This document shows, piece by piece, positions 44,378 through 49,028 of a stretch of DNA of 49,028 nt. The notes under the pieces are model-generated. The model saw nothing but the letters and a program-made list of their open reading frames with translations. It had not been told where the DNA came from and searched no databases. The position numbers and the translations under genes are program-made. Location: contig CAMAYZ010000008.1 in the NCBI GenBank assembly GCA_945863115.1, positions 1 to 49,028 of the forward strand. The letters run 5' to 3'. Origin of the DNA: Bifidobacterium breve (GTDB lineage: Bacteria; Actinomycetota; Actinomycetes; Nanopelagicales; Nanopelagicaceae). Positions within the stretch are counted from its first letter, which is position 1, and every line of letters starts with the position of its first letter.

Positions 44378-45538
44378 TCAATTCGAAACATATTTCTCAG
44401 GGTTGGCAGCGAAGCTATCTCTGCATCCAGGCATACAAAAGTAAAAACTTTTACCTTCATGCACATAACTTGCAGGTGCATCCGAGATTCGGACCTGCAT
44501 TCCACAGATTAAATCCTGCGCAAATAATTGGTCTGGATCGGATTTATCTCGGGTTCGATACATCCAGTAAATCCAGAGAATTAGCGCAAGTGCTAATAAA
44601 TTAAGGATTGTTGTGTAGTTAAATCCAATTTTCATGGAATGCGACATCGAGTGATCCATCGCTGGAATTAGATTTAAAGATTGAAAAACAATTTCAGTAA
44701 TTAAGCCACTAAGGCTCATGACTAACCAAAATACCAGCGTTAATCTGATTGCTAATTTGGTTCCGTAATACTTTCGATAAATCATCACAAGTGGGAATGC
44801 GATTAAATCGGCGTAAATAAATGAGATAGTGCCACCAAAGGAAAGCCCACCATGCCAGAGCGTGGATGCAAGTGGAATATTTCCGACTGAACAGACAAAA
44901 CTAACAAATGCGATTATCGGTCCGATAATTACATTTTGGATAGTTGTGATTATGCCGTTACCGGATAGAAAGATTGCACTCCAAAAAGATGCTGGGATAA
45001 GTTTTGCGGCAAGACCAGCAACGATAAATCCAATTATTAATTCATAACGCAGCATCTTGAAATCGCCAATGGTGTATCCAGCAGCATCGTGCCATGTGGC
45101 TTTCTTATCTGACTTAGGAGGCGCAGATTTTTCAACATTTACACGGGAACTCTCGATCAATGAAGCTGGGATCAACCTTGGTATCAATAATTTCAGAAGA
45201 ATAATCATTACTGCCCCGCCGAAGAATTCAGCAACAGCAAATTGCCAGCCCATCATGATCCAAAGAACTAGGCCGAGTTCAATAACTAAATTTGTGCTTG
45301 CAAACATAAAAACCATCGAGGTAGTGAAGTTTGCGCCTTTTGAAAAAAGACTTTTAGCCAGTGCGCTTGCTGAGTAAGAGCAAGAAGAACTGATGATTCC
45401 GAAGCCTGAGGCCTTCAATACACTCTTGAAGCTGTCATCGCCCAATTGCTCTTTCATCTTATTGCGCGAGATGAATGCTTGAACCGCACCAGATAAAGTG
45501 AAGCCAAGGATGAGTGCCCAGAAGGTATGAAATAGCAT
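44378..45538 (-). CDS. COG0701-type permease fused to a C-terminal YHS domain
   Basis: 386 residues. Eight or so membrane helices of the permease family that includes ArsP (DUF318), with SSSCSYSASALAKSLF, a Ser/Cys-rich helix start conserved in the family, and a second pseudo-repeat after about 170. From about residue 342 comes a YHS domain (DLICGMQV, YVHEGKSFYFCMPGC, FAANPEKY), a small metal-binding module usually separate. The C-terminus would face the side of the last helix and could deliver or sense metal or metalloid. The substrate is unknown; an organo-arsenical or metal export role is possible. It is 29 bases after hpf. Confidence 0.78.
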   Translation of the reverse strand: MLFHTFWALILGFTLSGAVQAFISRNKMKEQLGDDSFKSVLKASGFGIISSSCSYSASALAKSLFSKGANFTTSMVFMFASTNLVIELGLVLWIMMGWQFAVAEFFGGAVMIILLKLLIPRLIPASLIESSRVNVEKSAPPKSDKKATWHDAAGYTIGDFKMLRYELIIGFIVAGLAAKLIPASFWSAIFLSGNGIITTIQNVIIGPIIAFVSFVCSVGNIPLASTLWHGGLSFGGTISFIYADLIAFPLVMIYRKYYGTKLAIRLTLVFWLVMSLSGLITEIVFQSLNLIPAMDHSMSHSMKIGFNYTTILNLLALALILWIYWMYRTRDKSDPDQLFAQDLICGMQVRISDAPASYVHEGKSFYFCMPGCRDSFAANPEKYVSN

Positions 45539-45567
45539 CCACCAGGCTTCTATAAGACCATCAAAAA

Positions 45568-45900
45568 CTATTTTCGTTTCCTCAAACTTTCATGGCTAAT
45601 ATCTTTTGATTTCTCATGAATTTTCCGCATCTGTAATTCGAGCGCAGTAACTGCTTTATCGAAAGCTGCAACATCATTGAAGCCAACGCCTTCGGCACGC
45701 ATGAATGGCCCGCTACCACTTGTTGTTAAGTGAACTTCGTGAGCGGATTTTCCAAAGCGTGGATTCTGTTCGTGCAGAATTTCAACTTTAATACTCTCAA
45801 CTTTTACGCTAAAGCGATCCAGCGCTTTGAGTTTTTCGGTGGCAATAGTTCTGAAATCTTCAGCCAAGTTTGCATTTCTGGCGTGTATTACGATTTGCAT
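45568..45900 (-). CDS. hpf: Ribosome hibernation-promoting factor (short form)
   Basis: 110 residues, the N-terminal S30AE-type domain only. IHARNANLAEDFRTIATEKLKAL is the first strand and helix (core: FRTIATEKLKALDRF), VKVEILHEQNPRFG and AFDKAVTALELQMRKIHEK complete it. The usual actinobacterial protein is about twice as long with a dimerisation domain, so this form should inactivate 70S ribosomes without forming dimers. AGGGGG lies 6 bases before the ATG. Confidence 0.88.
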   Translation of the reverse strand: MQIVIHARNANLAEDFRTIATEKLKALDRFSVKVESIKVEILHEQNPRFGKSAHEVHLTTSGSGPFMRAEGVGFNDVAAFDKAVTALELQMRKIHEKSKDISHESLRKRK

Positions 45901-45949
45901 AAAAACCCCCTACTAAAGTCTTAATCACCGGCAAAGCGATACTAGAACT

Positions 45950-46324
45950 TTAAAGTGGAAATAGATAGATAATCAGGGTAATTGTTAGTGCTAACGCTAA
46001 TGCTTGAACCAAAATCGAAACTGCAGTTTTGCGGTCAGCTTTGCGATCTTCTGGTGTTGCGACCTTAGAAAGCTTTCCTAATGGGCCAAAATTAAATGTT
46101 CCCATCAAGCCATAAGCTAAACAGAACTTGCGACGAGATTGAATAAAGCCGATTGAAAAAATTAAAGCGGGGATAAAGACACCAAATCTTGCGCTCTTCG
46201 CACTATCTGATCCAATTAGTCCAGCAGTTGTCGAGATAACTAAAATTAACCCAATTAGTGCAACTATTTGTCTGCGGCGGACTTCGCCCTTGCCAATATT
46301 GCAACTACCTGCGATGTAATCCAT
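45950..46324 (-). CDS. Small membrane protein with conserved Cys motifs
   Basis: 124 residues. Not recognised by name. The N-terminal YIAGSCNIGKGEVRRR, a helix at 21-42, then a long basic loop RRKFCLAYGLMGTFNFGPLGK, and a final helix at 105-123. Two cysteines (Cys8 and Cys68) in conserved-looking motifs and an internal helix (about 49-62) give a three-helix topology. Such SCNIG...FNFG proteins recur in actinobacteria without known function. 29 bases separate it from the 48-residue gene upstream. Confidence 0.6.
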   Translation of the reverse strand: MDYIAGSCNIGKGEVRRRQIVALIGLILVISTTAGLIGSDSAKSARFGVFIPALIFSIGFIQSRRKFCLAYGLMGTFNFGPLGKLSKVATPEDRKADRKTAVSILVQALALALTITLIIYLFPL

Positions 46325-46353
46325 TTGATTATTGATTGTCTTTATTGAAAAAC

Positions 46354-46500
46354 TTAGACGGTTTCGCGGTCTTCATCCACGAATACTTCGTGGTCATCAT
46401 CGCCACTTTGCGCGACCCATTCAAATGCGGTCTTGAGTGCAGCAGCTATTACAGCAAGAAAAGTAATTGCAGCTAATAACCGGCGGATGGCTTTGAACAT
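46354..46500 (-). CDS. 48-residue single-helix membrane protein
   Basis: ATG 46500 to TAA 46354, translating to 48 residues. Residues 1-8 are basic (MFKAIRRL), 9-27 hydrophobic (LAAITFLAVIAAALKTAFE), and 28-48 acidic (SGDDDHEVFVDEDRETV). A TAGATT box lies exactly 6 bases before the ATG, identical to the dehydratase promoter, with no Shine-Dalgarno. Upstream neighbour is the oxidoreductase (stop 46522); downstream neighbour is the small membrane gene. Function unknown. Confidence 0.6.
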   Translation of the reverse strand: MFKAIRRLLAAITFLAVIAAALKTAFEWVAQSGDDDHEVFVDEDRETV

Positions 46501-46506
46501 GAGACA

Positions 46507-46512
46507 AATCTA
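46507..46512 (-). promoter_or_regulatory. -10 box (TAGATT) of a leaderless promoter for the 48-residue gene
   Basis: On the minus strand TAGATT is followed by TGTCTC and ATG at 46500. Same hexamer and spacing as at 10891. Confidence 0.55.
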
Positions 46513-46521
46513 CCTTATGAG

Positions 46522-48087
46522 TTATAACCCGCGCGCTTCGAGAACTGCAGCTGCGGCGTTGTGTCCTGGAATCCCACTAACTCCCCCACCCCGAATTGCG
46601 CCCGCCCCGCATAAAAACAAATTAGGAAGATCGGTCTCAACGCCCCAACTCGGTTCTGAACCATCTTCCCTAAAGGGCATTGAGAGATCCTTGTGAAAAA
46701 TATTGCCCCGTGGAAGGCCGATCTCTTCTTCTAAATCGAGTGGGCTCTTTATCTCTATGCAAAGCGAGCCATCCGAATTTTTCGCTAAACAAGTTTCAAT
46801 CGGATCAATAAGGTATTGATTTAACTGATTAAGCAATCGCTCTAAAATTATTGCTTTAGTCCCAGAATTATCATTTTCAAATAAGTTTGCAGGCGTATGC
46901 ATTCCAAAGAGGGTCAAAGTTTGAAAGCCTTTAGTTACTAAATCAGCGCCTAAGATTGAGGTGTCAGAAAGTGTGTGGCAATACATTTCAGCAGGAATTA
47001 CACCTGGAATTTTACCTGCGGCTGCCTGAGAATAAGCCCGCTGGAAATCTGAATACCTTTCATCAAAATGAAAGGTTCCGGCAAATGCTAATTTAGGATC
47101 GGCTCCAGATTTTAGTCTTGGTAACTTGGTCAGGAGCATATTAACTTTAACTTGACTGCCTTCAAGACTCTTTGGAGGTTGAGTATTCAAAACCTTTGCC
47201 AGTTTTTGTGGAGCGAAGTTAGCCAATACATATTTACTCTCATAGCTCTGGCCAGAAGCGGTTGTTATGAAATTTTCGCCACCATTAGAATTAGAAGAAC
47301 TAGAAGATATGGAGTTAACTTCACTATCCAAAAAGAAAGTTACACCTAGCTTTTTCGCCGATTCAACTAATTCTGCAACAAGTGCCCCCATACCGCCTAC
47401 TGGAACTTTCCAGTCACCAGTCCCATTTCCGATTAAGTGATAGAGGAAACAAATATTCGCGGCCAGATTTTTACCATCAGAAAATGTTCCAATCAAGCCA
47501 TCAGTCAGAACTATTCCACGCACTAGATCACTGTTAAATCTTTCTTCCAAAACTTGCTCTAGCGGATTTTCAATAATCTCATCCCAAATTTTATGACCTA
47601 CTTTTTCCTTAAGCGCAGATCGAGTCGGGAGTTTTTGCAACATTGTCGGGGCAATCGCGTCAGCAAGTTTCTGCACATCCGCATAGAAACTTTTCCAGGC
47701 CTCAAGCTCTGCATCATTTCCGGTTAAAGCTTTGAAGTCTTCGCTGGTCTTTCCAGTTAGACCCCTATTTATTAGTAAACCTAAATCTTTATCATCTATT
47801 TTTTCCGGAGTGAAAGATGAAACATCTCGTTCGATAGTTTTAAATTCAAGGCCTAAATCATTAATAATTTGATCAGGAAGCAGGGATACCAAATATGAAT
47901 AACGAGACAATCTTGCTTCATATTCCGGAAAGACTTTCTGACTAACAGTCGCGCCCCCGAGCGAATCGTTCTTCTCTAAAATTGCCACACTCAAGCCAGC
48001 TTTTGCTAAGTAACATGAAGCAACAAGGCCATTATGACCGCCACCAACAATAACTACATCAAAATAAGTAGATTCGCTAACGGACAC
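46522..48087 (-). CDS. FAD-dependent oxidoreductase (phytoene-desaturase/PYROXD2-like)
   Basis: 521 residues from GTG 48087, which overlaps the aminotransferase stop by 11 bases; a frame opening at 48138 would add 17 residues inside that gene. FDVVIVGGGHNGLVASCYLAKAGLSVAILEK is the FAD Rossmann strand (core: VVIVGGGHNGLVAS), and NLFLCGAGAIRGGGVSGIPGHNAAAA the C-terminal FAD-binding motif. Family members desaturate carotenoids or oxidise unknown substrates; no other carotenoid gene is nearby. Likely cytosolic or membrane-associated. Confidence 0.82.
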   Translation of the reverse strand: MSVSESTYFDVVIVGGGHNGLVASCYLAKAGLSVAILEKNDSLGGATVSQKVFPEYEARLSRYSYLVSLLPDQIINDLGLEFKTIERDVSSFTPEKIDDKDLGLLINRGLTGKTSEDFKALTGNDAELEAWKSFYADVQKLADAIAPTMLQKLPTRSALKEKVGHKIWDEIIENPLEQVLEERFNSDLVRGIVLTDGLIGTFSDGKNLAANICFLYHLIGNGTGDWKVPVGGMGALVAELVESAKKLGVTFFLDSEVNSISSSSSNSNGGENFITTASGQSYESKYVLANFAPQKLAKVLNTQPPKSLEGSQVKVNMLLTKLPRLKSGADPKLAFAGTFHFDERYSDFQRAYSQAAAGKIPGVIPAEMYCHTLSDTSILGADLVTKGFQTLTLFGMHTPANLFENDNSGTKAIILERLLNQLNQYLIDPIETCLAKNSDGSLCIEIKSPLDLEEEIGLPRGNIFHKDLSMPFREDGSEPSWGVETDLPNLFLCGAGAIRGGGVSGIPGHNAAAAVLEARGL

Positions 48088-49028
48088 AGCTAGCCATTCT
48101 CGAAATTGCCTCATCGAGTATTTCTTCGCTGGTTGCAAAATTTAATCGCACAAAACTTCCAGATTCTGGACCGAATGTGGTTCCAGAATTCAATGCCAAC
48201 TTCCCGTGCTCCAGGATAATTTCTGCTGGATCAGCACCTAACTTAAGTTCTGCTAGATCTAGCCAGGCAAGATAAGAAAAATCTGGAATTCGATAGCCAA
48301 CAGATGGAAAATTTTGTGTTAGCAATTTCGCTAAATACTTACGATTGCTATCCATGGTCTCGATTGCACTATCTAGCCAATCCACACATTCATACGCGGT
48401 TGCAGATGCTACGGCGCCAAATAGTGAGGCTCGGTAGTGAACAGCCATTGGCATCAATTTTGCACGTTCTTGTTGCTTTGGGTGTGCTGTAATGATTGTG
48501 GCGCACTTAAGACCAGCTAAGTTCCAACTCTTGCTAGCTGATGTTACGCAAATTCCAACTTCACGCGCAACATCACTTACTGCAAGAAATGGCACAAAAC
48601 TCTTTGCATCATATGTAAGAGGTGCATGAATCTCATCACTAAAAATCGTCACGCCATACTTCTTGGCTAACTCAGCAAGTGCTGCCAGTTCGTCTCTTGT
48701 GAAAACAGTTCCTACTGGATTATGCGGGCTGCAGAGAAAATGTGCTTTAACACCATTTGCATAGCCACGCTCTACTGCATCAAGATCCAATGTGTAATGC
48801 AAGCCATCTTTATTTAACGGCGCATCGTATGATTTACATTTTAACTCTGCTATCCAATTATTTATATTGTGATAAACCGGCGAATTAATCATTATCAAAT
48901 CCCCAGGATTGACCACGGTTCTGGCCATCTCAACCATTCCCACACCAACATCGGTCGCAATAAATACTTGTTCGGGATCTATCTCCCAGCCCCAACGGGC
49001 TTTCGCAAATTTCGCAAAATTAATTCCG
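48077..49028 (-). CDS. MalY/PatB-type aminotransferase class I/II, C-terminal fragment (runs off right edge)
   Basis: Stays open from 48077 to the window end, giving 316 residues of a fold type I PLP enzyme; the N-terminus lies beyond 49028. FIATDVGVGMVEMARTVV, LCSPHNPVGTVFT (Asn of the substrate site), IFSDEIHAPLT (Asp of PLP N1) and TSASKSWNLAGLKCA (PLP Lys) match cystathionine beta-lyase/PatB. Residue FVRLNFATS near the end binds the substrate carboxylate with its Arg. Probably beta-lyase, but an aminotransferase cannot be excluded. Overlaps the oxidoreductase gene by 11 bases. Confidence 0.85.
   Translation of the reverse strand, partial: GINFAKFAKARWGWEIDPEQVFIATDVGVGMVEMARTVVNPGDLIMINSPVYHNINNWIAELKCKSYDAPLNKDGLHYTLDLDAVERGYANGVKAHFLCSPHNPVGTVFTRDELAALAELAKKYGVTIFSDEIHAPLTYDAKSFVPFLAVSDVAREVGICVTSASKSWNLAGLKCATIITAHPKQQERAKLMPMAVHYRASLFGAVASATAYECVDWLDSAIETMDSNRKYLAKLLTQNFPSVGYRIPDFSYLAWLDLAELKLGADPAEIILEHGKLALNSGTTFGPESGSFVRLNFATSEEILDEAISRMASCVR

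Overview
The window looks like a streamlined, low-GC actinobacterium, most likely of the freshwater acI group (Nanopelagicales: Planktophila/Nanopelagicus relatives). The reasons are actinobacterial gene order and families (argS-lysA-hom-thrC-thrB-rho-rpmE-prfA-prmC; clpS-DUF2017-mec-cysO-cysM-murI-rph-rdgB; DUF3039; a split pntAA-pntAB-pntB), base composition far below typical high-GC actinobacteria, genes that abut or overlap by 1-14 bases, and many apparently leaderless promoters. The taxon is an inference. No insertion sequence, phage gene, CRISPR array or rRNA was seen. The one tRNA is tRNA-Leu(UAG). No gap between genes exceeds about 175 bases.

Region 1 (1-15360) is a carbohydrate-acid catabolic island. 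A leftward operon (4275 to 313) encodes an SDR dehydrogenase, a 2-keto-3-deoxysugar-acid kinase, a KDPG-type aldolase, a second SDR and an NAD-dependent epimerase/dehydrogenase-like protein. A sugar-binding lipoprotein-like ABC component runs off the left edge. Divergent from it is a rightward operon (4377 to 9160): SMP-30 lactonase, an unusual U32-like TIM-barrel protein, an SDR, an APH-fold kinase and an enolase paralogue with altered active-site residues. An IlvD/Edd-type sugar-acid dehydratase and a FAH-family hydrolase/dehydratase follow, then a leftward operon of alpha-ketoglutarate-semialdehyde dehydrogenase, SIS isomerase, ribokinase and ribose pyranase. Together these could feed sugars through oxidation, lactone opening and dehydration, ending in pyruvate plus a triose phosphate (kinase and aldolase), alpha-ketoglutarate (FAH and dioxovalerate dehydrogenase), or an uncharacterised kinase plus enolase-like branch.

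Region 2 (15381-25896) is a leftward housekeeping block: argS, lysA, hom, thrC, thrB (threonine and lysine synthesis), rho, rpmE, prfA and prmC (transcription and translation termination). Rho carries an Asn-rich, prion-like insert.

Region 3 (25925-33000) holds xylose isomerase, tRNA-Leu, a secreted esterase, a DinB-like protein, a coiled-coil protein, an OatA-like acyltransferase and a membrane-anchored protein with a histone-H1-like lysine tail.

Region 4 (32620-39440) is the conserved rdgB-rph-murI-cysM-cysO-mec-DUF2017-clpS block with a GH18-like secreted protein and DUF3039. The CysO carrier ends in GGCK, so it needs trimming, plausibly by the adjacent JAMM protease.

Region 5 (39489-49028) has argF, the proton-translocating transhydrogenase, pirin, a COG0701 permease fused to a YHS domain, a ribosome hibernation factor, two small membrane proteins (one only 48 residues), an FAD amine-oxidase-like desaturase and the C-terminal part of a MalY/PatB-type aminotransferase that runs off the right edge.
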